Below are positions 21,892 to 34,400 of a stretch of 64,000 bases of DNA, piece after piece (within the stretch, counting starts at the first letter, position 1; every line of letters begins with the position of its first letter). The translations under genes were made by a program, and so were the position numbers. Origin of the DNA: Acanthochlamys bracteata (lineage: Eukaryota; Streptophyta; Magnoliopsida; Pandanales; Velloziaceae); the NCBI GenBank assembly GCA_019914995.1, contig CM034134.1:3180145-3244144 (forward strand), written 5' to 3'. The notes below the pieces were generated by a model. It searched no databases. It was not told the DNA's origin and saw nothing but the letters and a program-made list of their open reading frames with translations.

Positions 21892-23056
21892 GAATGGTTC
21901 TCTGCTCTTCTTGGAACTAGATGGTTAGATCTAGTTTTGTGATAGATAGGAGATTTAACCTGCAGTGATTGATACTCATATCCAGGTCTAAGCTTCTTCC
22001 ATTTCTTTTGTCGGTAGTGCTGCTTATCGGAAGCATTTTCCTTTCTCCACGCGCAACCTGTTTCTTTTAGTACTTCTGGAACTTTCAGAATGATTCCTGC
22101 TACTTCTGGTATGCAGAAATGTCATTGTGATATGATCTTCCCCTGTCAGAGTCAGGCTCTTAGATAACGAGGATAGCATTGTGCAGCGGTCCTCTGAAGT
22201 TTATCTTTTTCTCTAGTTTGCTCCAAGTTTATCTACAAAGATTCAAGCTAGTTTTCCACACGAATTAAATATAGAAATAAAGACTGTTAGCTCTGAAATG
22301 TACACATGCAAGTTCCTCACACATGCAATTTTGATCAATGATTGAATTCAGTTTAAAGATCTCCTCTACAATGCTTTAGCTCTTTGGAGTTTCTTCTTGC
22401 TTTAATGAATTTTTCCGCTCTTGATGTTGGATGATTTTTTGTGGAATTGATATTGCATGATAATGGACACTACGCATGATGAGTTCTTACAACAGTGCTC
22501 GCAAATATTTTCGGATGAAGTTTGAACTTGATCTTCATGGCTGTCTAAAAGTTGTCAGCAATATCTGTCTGTTCACGCACCATGCAACAAGATTTCCTGC
22601 TCAACTTGCTCTGATTTGAATTGATAGTTGATATGATGTGCTCTATTGTCTTCAAAGGTTGTTACTAAATAATGGATAAGCGAATATGGACCAAATAGCA
22701 TCTGAAAATCACAGTTGGTGTAGACAATTTCTAAAGCAAATTGTTTTAATTTTCTTTCAATGTTCAGCAATTTTTCTTAGCTTGTAAATTGCACATTTTG
22801 ATAAGCTTTTAGTGGGTTTTGTAGTGTGCTGTTGCTCTTGATCTGCTGAGAAAGTCTGGTTCCAATTGGATCAAAATTGTGCTCATGCTAGAAAGTAACT
22901 TTAGAGCTTTCTAAAGGAAGTTCTCTGCATAGGTAAATAGCATCCGAAAAGATTCGTGCTTTAGCTGCTATGTTGCTAGACGCATTTTGTTAACTCTTTA
23001 GATAAGCAGTAGGGGAAAATGGTTGATTGTTTTTCTTGTAAACGTTCATTTACTTA
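21892..23056. other. No recognised gene
   Basis: Moderately AT-rich sequence without a supported reading frame, terminal repeat or RNA gene. A weak minus-strand Lys/Arg-rich translation near 22040-21900 could be retroelement debris, but I cannot assign it. Confidence 0.35.
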
Positions 23057-23104
23057 GGGTGTGTTTCTTTTGCTCTAACTGAGTTTTGGAAAGCGAGTTA
23101 TTTA

Positions 23105-23330
23105 GGGCGTGTTTACTATGGTCTAAACTCATTTTTTCGGAAGTGAGTTTAAAAATAAAATTAAAAATTAAAAATATTTAATAAAAAATAATATTTTATA
23201 ACTATTTTATATTATATGTAAATTTTAAAATTAAATTTTAACAAATGAATTTTTAATAGGAATAATTTATTTTAATTTTTTAAGTTATTTTTTATTAAAA
23301 GTGAGTTTGGAGGGGTATGTAAACAAGCTC
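23105..23330. mobile_element. Tourist-like (PIF/Harbinger) MITE
   Basis: A 226-bp AT-rich element starting GGGCGTGTTTAC and ending GTAAACAAGCTC, so its terminal inverted repeats match at 10 of 12 bases. It is flanked on both sides by TTA (23102-23104 and 23331-23333), the target duplication used by PIF/Harbinger elements. Internal GTGAGTTT/AAACTCAC motifs extend the inverted symmetry. It has no coding capacity. A similar start, TTA-GGGTGTGTTTC, lies just upstream at 23054-23067. Confidence 0.78.
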
Positions 23331-23639
23331 TTAAAAAGTGAAATTTGAAAGTGAGTTTAATTTTTATGTTTACTTTTTATTAAAAGTGAGTTTAGACGTG
23401 AAGTTTTTTAGTTTTAAACTTAAGTTTAAATTTTGAAAGTTTTTAGTTTTATTATCAAGCTAGCAGGCGGAGGAGTAACAGCAGAACAACTAGCAAAATC
23501 TCGAGATCAGCGAAATGGAGCAGGCAGATGGGGGAGCAACCGCAGAATGCCCAGCAAAATCTCAAGATTCGGCGTAACAACTAGTCTGACGAAAACCTAG
23601 CAAGAGGGGGAGGAAATGGCTGGGGTTTGGTTCGTTCGA

Positions 23640-23840
23640 ATTGATTAAGATTAATTACTGACCGAACTAATTTCAGTTGGAAAAATTAATAAACATTACC
23701 AACTGAAACACAATTCGGTCGATGATATGTCTAACTTATCGACTGGTATGTACTTTAGTCAGTAATGATCATTTATGACGATATGTTATATTATTACTGC
23801 CAAAATTTAATTGGTCGGTAATGATAATTTTTATAGTAGT
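23640..23840 (+). mobile_element. Remnant of a CACTA-like end, GTCGGTAAT subfamily
   Basis: Short motifs (GACCGAA, ATTCGGTCGAT, GGTCGGTAATGATA) run to AATTTTTATAGTAG at about 23838. This resembles the reverse complement of a CACTA terminus with one changed base. The motif set is like that of the element ending at 44918, not the GCGACCA set. Confidence 0.5.
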
Positions 23841-26639
23841 AGCTTGATGGTTATGATTGTGAGTTTTTTATTCTTGAGTTGCGTGCAATTTCAGAAGTCG
23901 AAGTCTTGTGTTTGACAAACATTAGAATTGACACTGAATTTGGATGTTAAATTATGAACTTTAATTTCGAGCATGTGATTTCATAATTTTTATGCATTTC
24001 AAGTTTCAATTCCAAATCTGATAAATCAGGACGAACTAAAAGTAGGTGATGTTAAAGGCGATACTACAGTTGTGGGTATAAGATCTTCATAATCATGAAT
24101 TTATTTCATTGCTTGTACTTGAGACATTGAAAATGAAATCTTAAACTCTACTTCAAATCGCCCTATGCATTTTTAAACTTGAAGACCATCTTTCACACAT
24201 TGGATTGTAGAACACTTCAATTATCCATAGTTTTCAAACAATTATATTTGTAGAACAAACCCGATTTATTGCTATACGGCTTCAACAATCATGCCCTTGT
24301 GACGAGAAAAAATACAACGAAATTTTCATGATTTTCTTGGATCATGTTGTCATCATCAGCATTTAAGGCATAAATCATAATTGCTAAATTTTAATCATCA
24401 GAATCAACCTTGATACAAACAATAACATTGGAAAACCACTGTCACACTCACCTCGATCAATCATCATTCAATAAACGACACTAGTTTTCCCTATGCTAGA
24501 GCTTGAATTAGAAGGCTTACCTAAATGAAGGATTCTAAATCGGTCCGCAGCTACAAAACATTTTCAATTCAGATCAACGAGAACACTTACAAGTTAATTG
24601 ATAGCTCTACAACAAGATCAATTGATAAGTAGGCCCCCCAAATTTCGTCCAATTGGGCACTTGTTTAAGTTGGATTAGCTACAGAAGAAGGGACAAGCTA
24701 AGAAGAAGCAAAACAACTAGACATTTGGCTTGGTTGTTTAAAAGTTATGGGTTAAACAACTTGCAGTACAAAATTCATCAAAACTTTGATGTGAAATTCT
24801 CTACAATGACCTCTTCTTATTGCGATAACTTTCAAGTCAAATTCATTTTAAATCTTTTGGTTAAAACCAGATAAACATTATCAAAGGCTCGATTTTGTAA
24901 GGCACAAACAAAGAGTACTTACCTCCAAGTCTTGAAGTTCTAAATGGACCAAATAAAGTTAAACGTAGAACTTGAAGAGGTTTACTAGTTGTTTACATCT
25001 TGCTTTGACTCGAAGGAAGATCTCTTTTTTTTTTTCATTCTCATGCAAGTGTCACATAGATTCCAAGTTGAAGTTCATTTCCGATATTGGAGCTCGTCTT
25101 ACTTGCTTTAATTGATTTATTCTGCTAACAGATTTTCCATGCAGCAAAAGAAGCAATACAGACGCTCAGATAAGCTTTCTATTTACTCAAAACTCTCATG
25201 GATCTTTCCAATGATGTTTGCAACTTGAATTCATAACGATTATTGTTGTGCTTGATGTAGATTGATAGATTACATCTTCCTTGATATGACCTCGAACATT
25301 AGCTTCAAGTATCTTCACAGATTGTAACTGAAACGCATATGAGAATAATCAGAAAAATTGTCTTACAGCTATAGCGAATTTTCAGCTGATTTTCTCATAT
25401 ATTTGTGGAATTTTTATTTTTAAATCTTTCATGATTCGGTGCTAACTTCAGGTGGATTCTATGCTTCTATATCAGTGAATTTATACTATTAATCTCTCGC
25501 AATAATCAATATTGTAACTGCTACAAAAGACAGGCTTGAAAATTTGAAGTTTTTAATGAACCTACGAAATACAATTCAAAATAGATGGTTAATTGAGTTA
25601 TGTCAAAGAAAAAAGGAAAATGTTTACAGTTAAAAATTTAGTTATTGATCAGTCAATGTTCAGTTGGCGGCTAAGTTGCTATCGTGTAACTGAGTGTTTA
25701 AAGAACCTGTGCCGAAAATGTTAGCACAATAATACTTAAACAAAACAAACATAAGTGCTACAAGAGGCAAACCATATAGCACATCAAGAATTTTTACATT
25801 GTTCGACATCGCAATACTTATGTCCACTTCACATGAAACCTTAAATGGAATCCACTAACATTCACCAATTTAAATTCACCAAAATTTGATCTTTCACAAA
25901 ACACCTTCGTCTTATACTGAGTCTCCCTACAATGACAATCCACCATAGCCTCCTAATATTTGTTACGTCCCTCCGGCTGTCACGCACACACCTTCGTAAA
26001 GGTCTAATACAAACAGGCTATCCTACATCCAGAGTAGCCAACCCTAGAACTCGCCAATTCCTACAACATTCTCTAAAGAATACAAGTGGAATCACGGGAT
26101 TTGGCATAGTGATTCCCTTACAACAATGTCTAATCTCCCAATAAGAAATTATAATGGATTTCACACAAAGAAACACAGAGAACAAAGACTCACGAATGCT
26201 CTTGGCAATGGATGTTCTCTTCTCGATACAAAGAAATAAACTTGATTGATTGCTATGTTCAATGATGTATTCTTGATATTGACTCAACTGCTTCTTATAC
26301 TAATGTCTTGTCCTTAATCTCAGGAATAAATCTACTTGAGATCAAGTTTTTAACGGCTAGAAAGCATGCAAGGAAAAGATGAAAGGAGAAAGGCTAATAT
26401 GAAAAAGGAGAAAGGCTAATATGAAGCATTCCTGCCGTAGGGTTTCTTCCACTGAAATCTTCTACCATTCTTTCCTTTGATGTCCATTGCTTGATGATGT
26501 GGATAGCATCAGTAGAGTCTCAGGAACAAGTCTTCAAAATCTGAAGGTAAGCAGATTGTCATATGGTGCTGCAAAGCACTCCAATGGCTCCTAGTGCGTG
26601 TAACATGCTTGAAATATTTGGAGTTGGTTGTGCATGTGT
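23841..26639. other. No recognised gene; possible decayed LTR and a short tandem repeat
   Basis: About 2.8 kb without a supported gene. The frame at 24653-24874 shows no family motif. Sequence 25760-26300 read on the minus strand has features seen in copia LTRs (GCGATGTCGAACAATGTAA near 25805, followed by a GTGCTATATGGTTTGCCTC block), but no PBS or second copy was found. A 22-bp unit containing AAAGGAGAAAGGCTAATATG is repeated twice at 26382-26423. Confidence 0.35.
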
Positions 26640-29099
26640 GTGAGTCTAATCAAACCTAACCCACTACACCTAACCTTCCTATCCATAGAATTTTCTAATG
26701 TTCTCTAGAAAGCCCTAGGTCTTCCTTATCTTTATCACTTTTTCTTCCTTCTCTTTATTCTTTCCTTCTCGCAGCGTGGCTGAAGCTTCGTCCGTGTCCT
26801 CTCCCACCCGATCCTCCTTTCTCGCTGATATTCCTCTCAATTAGCACCGGATTAACTTTCTTTTTCATCCATTCATATTCTCCTTACAATCGGAGCTATT
26901 TACTGCCCAAGCAGTGCAATTTCGCGCTTCCACGTGGCTGCAGGTCCGCCAGAATTTGGTGAAATTTGCCGGTGATTGTCGCCGTTGAGTGGTTTGTTAC
27001 AATCCCGGTCCTTCTCTTGCTCTTTGTTTGCCTTGATTACGCCGTAGATCTCACAGGAGCAAAACCTAGGTTTGGCTGAAATCGTTTCTTCGCCGGCAGT
27101 TGCCGCCGTGAGCAAGCCAGACAATTACTTCTGATACTGCTGCTACTTCTGTCTCACTACTGGAATTTCTTAGTGGCCGGAACTTTAATCGTAGGAGTCC
27201 GGTGAACTAGTGGCCGAAACTATTAGGTCAACTGCTACGTTAAATGTCGTCGTTAAGACTTATTTTTAAACTAATTATTAACCTCTTTCCTACGTGATAG
27301 GTACTTTTTTCAATCGGAGGCATAAATAGTTTGACATCAAAATTGGGATGATTAAGAGTCTAGTCGATTCATTATCTACCTAGGTAAGCATTTTATTCAA
27401 GGTAGCATTAGCGTTAGAAATGATTTCGGTGTTATGAATGGGGAAGAAAGTTGAATTCAAGTGTACACCTTATTTTTTATGTAGAGCTATAGCTATGTAG
27501 GTGCTTAGTGTTTGTTAATATTAATTTGATGGACATTGGTAATCGTTTGCGCATACTTGTTAGGATCGGAAAAGAAAGATAGTGTATTAAGGAAATTGTG
27601 GCGGCTTAAGAAATAACGAAGGGTTTAAGGTGAGGGTTACCGTTCTACCTTCCTTCCTATATTAACATTAGGTTTTTGGCACAGGTAACATACGCTTTAA
27701 CTCTTCGGCAGACCTTGCCACTTTCTTGCATGTACGATATATATCCCCCATGGTTATGTGATGCTTGCTTTCTTGAAGGATGATAAGTATTTATGATAGC
27801 ATGATAAGTAATATTGTTATTACAATGCGTTGATCATGTATAATATGAGCTTTATGGAAAATTGAAAGATAACAATTTTATATATGATACAAGAATGATT
27901 TTGATAAGCTACTAAATTAGGTTTGATGATTGTTATGAGTTTTAACTAAATTATATTTATGGATGTATTTATGGATTTTGAAATGCTTGAATTTTCATGC
28001 TGCATTGAGGCAGGCGACATTTAAGGGCTGAATTCAGGATCTCGTCTCTCCTCTCTTTCGTTTGTAGGATTAGGTGAGCTCATGAGCATGGGGGCGATAA
28101 TACCACGACACCCGAGTTGGATTATATGGATTTGCGAATGAGCTGGAAACGCAATCTCGCTCGGTCCTTGGTATTTATCCTAATTCTCTGACTGGTGTGA
28201 TTGTTGTATGGTATTGAATGTTTAATTGTTATGAATTTGATTGACTTATTGATTGGTTTTCCAATATAACATTAAATATTTTATTATCTATTAATTTAAT
28301 TATATATTGTTATCTATTTGTTAATTTATTATTTAATATGTTGTATTTAATTATGTATTATAATTGAGCTTTAGTTTACTACTTTCCTATTAAGCTTTCA
28401 ATGTATAAGTTATCCCTAAAGCATTTCATATTAGTTATGATTATGTAAGCTTATTAACTTAATTGCATCATAAGATCATTCATTTTGCATATTGCATTTG
28501 CATGTAACCGTATCTCCTCCTACTAAGAAGTGGGTTGGTATGAGGATTTTGATCCAATCCTTGCATTTTTGTACATGTAGAAAGATAAAAATCAAACATT
28601 AGGCAATGTACTAGAAATATTAAATGGTGCATCTGCTATTTTTATTGAGACTGGGCTCATTTCTTTTTTTTTTTCTTTGGCCTCTCTAAGATAGTTCGGA
28701 GACAATTAAGCGAGAAGCAAATTTAGAACAATTGACGAAACCTACGCATTGAGGGTGTTCTAATGTTCTTCAACACTCCATGTTTGCATATAGGTGATTC
28801 TGTGATCTCAAGAGGCCTGCACTACTGTATTCTTTTTATTTATGTATTATTGTACATCTTTTCGGTATGTATTTGTTTTGTAATAGAGTGAGTTGGCTAC
28901 CAGTAGCCAGTAGTCATTATGTGTTATTTTGGTGGTAAATACTTTGGGTTTGAATATTTATGTTGCTATATGTTAAGGATTGTGTCTACACCCTTGACCT
29001 TTAAGGGAGGTGCTGTCGAAACCTTGAAAATTTTTGGTACTTGCTATTTTGAGTATATCTTGGGACATTTTTAGGTCATGTCCTAGGTAGGGTGTGACA
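26640..29099 (+). repeat. Long LTR, copy B, 5' LTR of Tekay/Del-like element
   Basis: Plus-strand member of the long LTR family. It has GGTGAGGGTTACCGTT at 27629, the GCGATAATACCACGACACCC block near 28105-28125, and GAGACTGGGCTCAT at 28647-28660. It ends AGGGTGTGACA at 29099, immediately followed by a primer-binding site and gag, which identifies it as a 5' LTR and orients the whole family. The start near 26640 is uncertain because the TGTAACACCCC-type end is decayed. Confidence 0.72.
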
Positions 29100-29102
29100 A
29101 AT

Positions 29103-29115
29103 TTGTATCAGAGCC
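29103..29115 (+). other. Primer-binding site of Tekay/Del-like element
   Basis: TTGTATCAGAGCC follows the LTR end by three bases and differs by one base from TGGTATCAGAGCC, complementary to initiator tRNA-Met. Confidence 0.75.
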
Positions 29116-29217
29116 GATCTGATCTTAAGAGGTCATAGAGTTTAGATTGCATTTGCACTTGCATTTTTATGTTATTTGATTTTTCTTTTTAACGCTGAAT
29201 TCTCATTTACATTACAA

Positions 29218-29700
29218 TGCTACCGAGGCGTAGAAGAGGACGTTTAAGTATTGCGCCAGCTGCGGGTACAAGAGGGAGATCCGCGAGTCACGCAGCACCC
29301 GAACCAACTCCAATCTCAGAGTTGAGCCACGAGGCGGCTGCCTTGCGTCAAGACTTGAGTGCCTTATAACAGTCAAAGATAGCGATGTTAGCCCGAGAGG
29401 AAGCTATTGGTGATAGGATAGGTAGTGTGCAGCTTTCTATCACTATAGAGCCTTCGGCACTTGGGGTTCACACATCTGAACCACAAGAACAACAGGAGCC
29501 GGTGGAATGACTATGTCAGGAAATATTCAGGGGACATTAGCTGGTAGTGGTGCGGTTACCCAATAGGTGCATATTGAGAAATTTATGAAGCAAAAATCTC
29601 CTGATTTTTCGTGGAAAGCAGTTTGAAGACTTCGAGTTCTTGTCTAAGCTGCAAAAAATTGAAGAAGTGTTATATTGTCCTCCTGATAGATTTTTCTAGA
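29218..29700 (+). pseudogene. Chromovirus-like gag start, truncated
   Basis: ATG at 29218 opens MLPRRRRGRLSIAPAAGTRG, a basic N terminus typical of Tekay/Del gag. It continues to PEPTPISELSHEAAALRQDL. A later stretch EKFMKQKSPDF (about 29578-29610) and EFLSKLQKIEEVLYCPPDR (about 29629-29690, shifted frame) is the gag region that introduces the capsid domain. Stops occur at about 29366 and 29509. Gag stops at a CACTA-like terminus at 29701, so protease and pol are missing. Confidence 0.75.
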
Positions 29701-29770
29701 ATTTGCTAGCGACCAAGTTTTGTTGGTCGATGTTACCGTGGTCGCTAATGACATTTTTTTTTTTGTAGTG
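29701..29770 (+). mobile_element. CACTA-like terminal fragment
   Basis: GCTAGCGACCAAG, TTGGTCGATG and GTGGTCGCTAATG motifs are followed by a T-run and TTTTTTGTAGTG ending near 29770. The reverse complement, CACTACAAAAAA, is a CACTA-type end. Only about 70 bp of the element is present, joined directly to broken gag on the left. Confidence 0.6.
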
Positions 29771-30118
29771 AACGACTCAACAAAACATCCCATAAAAACA
29801 ACTTTTTTGTTTCCCACCCACTAGATCTTGAGCACTAAGGTACTCCATTGTCAGCTGGTAACTACTTGACCCCAAATAACCAAGACCCCATAGGCCACAC
29901 CAGCAAGGACATGGGACCTTGTCCAACCCAAACCATCAAAGCAACCTCATAAAACTTTCTAGTCAAGATGTCTGCCTGATAACCAATTCTAGAAACCAGG
30001 AAAGCAATCACACATATCAAACTTCCTATAGAAACAGCCAGCAACAGAACTTCTTCCAAGAATAAACACAAGACAGCTACCATAGGAACACACAAACTTA
30101 ACCATGAACCCTTTTACT
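29771..30118. other. No recognised gene
   Basis: About 350 bp between the CACTA end and gypsy gag. A minus-strand frame (30095-29862, MCVPMVAVLCLFLEEVLLLA) is hydrophobic but matches nothing I recognise. The position suggests gypsy leader or foreign filler. Confidence 0.35.
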
Positions 30119-30800
30119 AAGCCCCATTGGAAAGGTGCAAGTTTCCCTACTTCAATGGATTCGAGCCAAACGAATGGAACTATTCGGCAGAGAAGTATTT
30201 CAAAATTTATCATGTCAACCCATGGGATCGAGTGGGAATAGCTACAATGAATATGCAAGGGGAAGCATATAGATGGTACTAAAGTTTTCAACATGATCGG
30301 CCACAACACATTTGGGAAGAACTTAAGGATGCACTCTTTATGCGACTTGGCCAACGGTATTTGGGAATCCTAGCTTCTCACTCCAGCAACTACAACAAAT
30401 TGGGTCCTTAAGCGAGTACCAAGCAGCCTTCGAAGCTTAGGACCCGGCTTCCACCCACTATTGAGAAAGATTTGATAGGCAGATTTTGTGGAGGTTTATC
30501 AAAGAAACTAGCCATGGATGTTATGACTTATAGACCAGAAGACCTACAGACAGCATACCTACTGGCTCGAATCTACAAACACAAGTTTTCTACCGAATCT
30601 ACTTGGCAGCGTAGCCGACCCAGCTCAGGCACTATGGTTTCAGCTGGCAAGACTTCAGTCAGCTCAACTAGTGTCCCTGTGCCAAATTTTCGGCGTAAGT
30701 CTTCATCTCTTTAAGAAATAGCCATCACCATTAGGCGCACTAATTGATTGTGCTTTTACTGCAACGATAAATATGAACATGGCCATTGATGCTCTACCCG
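30119..30800 (+). pseudogene. Gypsy gag, broken
   Basis: Reads CKFPYFNGFEPNEWNYSAEK, YFKIYHVNPWDRVGIATMNM, QGEAYRWY, a stop, then HIWEELKDALFMRLGQRY. After frame changes it continues LPPTIEKDLIGRFCGGLSKK (about 30450-30500). This is the gag capsid core. A weak zinc-knuckle region (CFYCN-like, about 30750) follows. Stops at about 30281, 30412 and 30712. Confidence 0.82.
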
Positions 30801-30825
30801 ATTATATTCCATCTCTGTCAATAAT

Positions 30826-33800
30826 TTGAAGGATGAAGAAGAAGAGGATGAGGTTGTAACCGAAGGAGAGGAGCAATTCGAGGATGCAACCCTATCCCTT
30901 AACGCCATAAACGGGTTGGAAGGTCCTCAGACTCTTTGCATTTTAGACAAATTAAAGAAACAAGAAGTCATTGTCTTGATTGATTCAAGAAGCACACAAA
31001 AATTTATAGTCGATCATCTAGCTAAACACTTGCGACTAGCTCCTACAATCGTTCGACCCCTTAAAGTAGAACTGGCGGATGGGAGGCCTCACTCGATGGA
31101 AGTCATCTGTTAGGCAAATCCTTCTATTATCACAGGAAGTTGAGATATTGGTGAATGCTGATCCATTTTCCCTAGGAGGCATTGATTTAGTCTTGGGAAT
31201 CCAATGACTTGAGAGTTTGGGGAAGGTTGTAAGTGATTGGCGCCAATCAGAAATGCAGTTCTCTATCAAGGGATAGGAGGTTGTGTTGCAAGGAATTCGA
31301 GGAGTTTCACAGCTAACCAGTCTTCGGTCCAAGTGACACTATGTTTCCTAAGATTGATGGCACTTGAGCAGACAACAACCCAGGCTGCCAGCAATAACAA
31401 CTCTAAAGGGCTGCCCACTGAATTGTAGAGGATCCCTAACCAGTATGTAGCTATCTTCAAACCTATACCAGGGCTGCCACCTAAGAGATCCCACAATCAT
31501 AGCATACCCCTACTGCCTAGATCTGCACCAGCTAACATCAGGCCCTATAGGTACCCATATGCCCATAAAATCGAGATTGAACGGGCAATGGTAGAGATGT
31601 TGTCCTAGGGGATAATTCACCAAAGTAGTCCAACATTGTCCTCACCAGTCCTACATGCGAAGAGAAAGAATGGATCCTGGAGATTCTGTGTGTACTATCG
31701 GGCACTTAATGAGAAAACGATTGAGGACAAATTTCCAATTCTTGTAATTGATGAGCTCTTGGATGAACTTCATAGAGAAAGGGTGTTTTCTAAATTGGAT
31801 TTAAAATCCGGGCACACAATAACACTATAAATTCAGGTGATGCCTTTCGGCTTGACAAATGCACCTGCCACCCTTTAGTCACTAATGAATGAGGTTTCTC
31901 GGCCTTACCTTCGAAATTTCGTGCTTGTATTCTTTGATGATATTCTTGTGTATAGCAGGTCCTGGGAGGAACATCTGGAGCATCTAACTTCTGTTTTCAA
32001 GGTACTGTTGGAAGAAAATTTTATGCAAACCTCTCCAAGTGCATCTTTGGTTGCAAGGAGTTAGAATACCTTGGCCACATTATTTCTGCTCAAGGGATTG
32101 CTGCTGATCCCTCTAAGATAAGAGCCATGACTGAATGGCCGGTACCCACCACTGTCTCAGAGCTCCAAGGATTCCTTGGCCTCACTGGCTATTATCGAAG
32201 GTTCGTTAAGAACTATAGTTGCCCCATTAACTGCACTATTAAAAAAAGAAGCTTTCCAATGGACAGCAGAGGCAGATGAAGCATTCCTGCTACTCAAGGA
32301 GGCCATAACTACAATACCCGTGCTGGCCTCTCCTGATTTTCAAGCACCCTTCACTATGGAGACAGATGCTTCTAGTAAAGGAATGGGCGCAGTGCTAACC
32401 CAGCATAACAGACCAATAGATTTCTTTAGCAAGGCACTTTCCTCCACTGCGTTAGCTAAATCTACATTTTATGAGAAAGAGCGAATGGGGTTTGGTCTTG
32501 GCTGTCCAAAAATAGAGACCTTATCTATAGAACAGCCATTTACAATTAAGATTTATCTTCTAAGCTTGAAATATCTATTAGAGCAACGTCTAAACACGCA
32601 TGATCAACAGAAATGGCTTGTGAAGTTGCTTGATTATGATTATCAAATTTTGTATCGGTCCGGGGCACAAAATATGGTGGTTGTTGCCTTGTCTCGCAAA
32701 CCAGATGGTTCTTTGGCAGCCGTTGCTACGATACAACCTACCTTCTGGGATGATCTTCGAGTAGCTCAAGCGAAGGATTCAGCATTGGCGGAGGTGATCC
32801 AGACTGCAAAGAAGGTTCACAACCTGATTGGAGACTGTCAAGTGGGATCCTACTTTACAACAACTGAATACGGTTGCCCGACAATCACTCTTTGCGTGCT
32901 CAATTGTTGTATGAAGCACACAACTCTTCTGGAGGAGGACATGGTGGAGAATTTTGCGCCTTTAAGCGATTGGCTCACCAATTTACCTGGCCAAGAATAT
33001 CTCAGGATGTTAGGAACTATTTTGCAACCTGCTCAACTTGTGCTCTTGTGAAATCGAAATGCCTAAAGCATGCAGGATTGCTTCAGCCACTGCCCATACC
33101 AGAGACCATATGGACTGATATTGCGATGGATTTTGTGAAAGGACTACCTATGTCTGAAGGTAAGGGATTCAGTCCTTGTTGTAGTTAATTGGTTATCTAA
33201 TATGCCAATTTTATTGCATTACAACACCTTTATACGGCTGCTGAGATTGCTAAAGTCTTCGCCAAAGAGATAGTAAGGCTCCATGGGTGCCCCGCATCCA
33301 TTGTTTCGGACCGAGACATTGTTTCTAAGCACCTTTTGGAAAGAACTACATCCATTGACAGGGCACTTGCTTACATATGAGCCGGCATATCACCCACAAA
33401 CCGACGGCAATTGGAGATAGTAAATCTAGGATTGGAGACGTATTTGTGGTGTTTCGTAGGTGAACATCCATGCAAACGATACCATTGGCTGCATTGGGCT
33501 GAATTCTCTTACAATACAAGCACACACTCAGCCACGAAGATTGAGGCAGTCTATGGCCGACCTCCCCCACCAATTGTTGCTTTTTCAGATGGTGACGAAA
33601 GAACTGATGAGTTGGGAATTTAGTTACAGGAGCGTGACGAAATTCTAAGGGAGCTCCGAGTGCATCTAGATAATGCTCAAAATCGAATGAAGCAACTAGC
33701 CGATCAACGTCGTAGGGAAAAGTAGTATGCACTAGGAGGCCGCGTGTCCCTATTGGCAGTATTCTATGGCAGCACGACGACATCACAATTAAGGTTTTGA

Positions 33801-33960
33801 TACTTTAGGCCCTTCGTGACAGAAAAGATAGTAGGATCAATCGCCTATAGGCTTGTCTTACCGGCCACCTCCAAGATGCATCCGTCTTTCATGTCTCACA
33901 ACTCAAAGACACCAGCTGAGTGCCACCTGAGAACTTCAATTCCTTAGCAATGCTCTTTCT
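30826..33960 (+). pseudogene. Gypsy pol (protease, RT, RNase H, integrase), broken
   Basis: Protease: VLIDSRSTQKFIVDHLAKHL (about 30972-31030), where the D-S-G-S/T box is D-S-R-S-T. RT: from [20 protein letters not shown] (31639) through SKLDLKSGH, then a gap and stop, FGLTNAPATL and FFDDILVYS (about 31933), with the catalytic DD intact. RNase H: FTMETDASSKGMGAVLTQHN (about 32352) with the usual tail. Integrase: zinc region YEAHNSSGGGHGGEF ... CSTCALVKSKC (about 32908-33062), core start WTDIAMDFVKGLP (about 33111), second Asp in VSDRDIVSKH (about 33302), and HPQTDG at 33392-33409 followed by a one-base frame change just before the third catalytic residue. Many stops. A chromodomain is not evident. 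Confidence 0.88.
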
Positions 33961-34004
33961 CTACTCGACTTCGAGGACGAAGTCGAATTTAAAGGAGAGG
34001 GGAA

Positions 34005-34400
34005 TGATGCAAGAGCCAAGAAGAATGTGGAAGAAGGGACCGAGTTGGGTGCTGAATCGGCAAAACCGGAGGCTGAAGTTAGAAGACTGTCTCTCCGGCA
34101 CCAGAGGCCGACGATCGACTGCGGACTTGCCCAGGATGTCGACACGAAGGAGCATCTAGGAGGCGTCTGGCCTCTGTGCATTGGCTGCAGCCCAGGAAGC
34201 AGCCAATAAGACCAACACGCCAAGGACACCATTTGGGCACTTGGTGTCCTGGGCTCGGCATCCATATTTGGGAATGGCGCCTGAATTTGGCACTTGAGGA
34301 ATTTGAGTCCAATAGGGGGCTCTTAGTGTTGTTTATTGAGTCCAATAGGGACTCTCAGGTTTTAGTTGAAGTAATTAGGAATTCTAACGGGGTTGTAATT
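34005..34400 (+). repeat. 3' LTR of gypsy element, right end unclear
   Basis: Starts TGATGCAAGAGCCAAG directly after the purine tract at 33991-34004. It shares the TGATRCAAG start, a GGCGCC block and CTCTTAGT motif with the 493-bp LTR at 16676-17168. Similarity fades near 34400 without a visible CA end, a TATA box or a primer-binding site, so it is truncated or strongly diverged. Confidence 0.6.

Larger units (their letters stand above)
30119..34400 (+). mobile_element. Degenerate Ty3/gypsy element with 3' LTR
   Basis: Gag, protease, RT, RNase H and integrase occur in gypsy order, then the purine tract AAAGGAGAGGGGAA (33991-34004) and an LTR starting TGATGCAAGAGCC (34005). The GEGNDA-like end of pol runs into the purine tract, as is common in plant gypsy elements. 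The 5' LTR is absent: left of gag the sequence is unrelated and a CACTA end lies at 29770. Gag and LTR resemble the minus-strand fragment at 16203-17168, so both are one family. Confidence 0.85.

Noticed and set aside
24653-24874. 73-codon plus-strand frame as a gene
   Set aside because: No domain, no splice context, AT-rich surroundings; consistent with chance.
33346-33786. Minus-strand 146-codon frame
   Set aside because: Antisense to the gypsy integrase, whose plus-strand motifs are clear.
33936-34345. Several overlapping frames across the gypsy pol/LTR junction
   Set aside because: They span the purine tract and LTR start and differ in phase; no protein signal.
30119-34400. A functional intact retrotransposon
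   Set aside because: Multiple stops and frame changes in every domain, and no 5' LTR.
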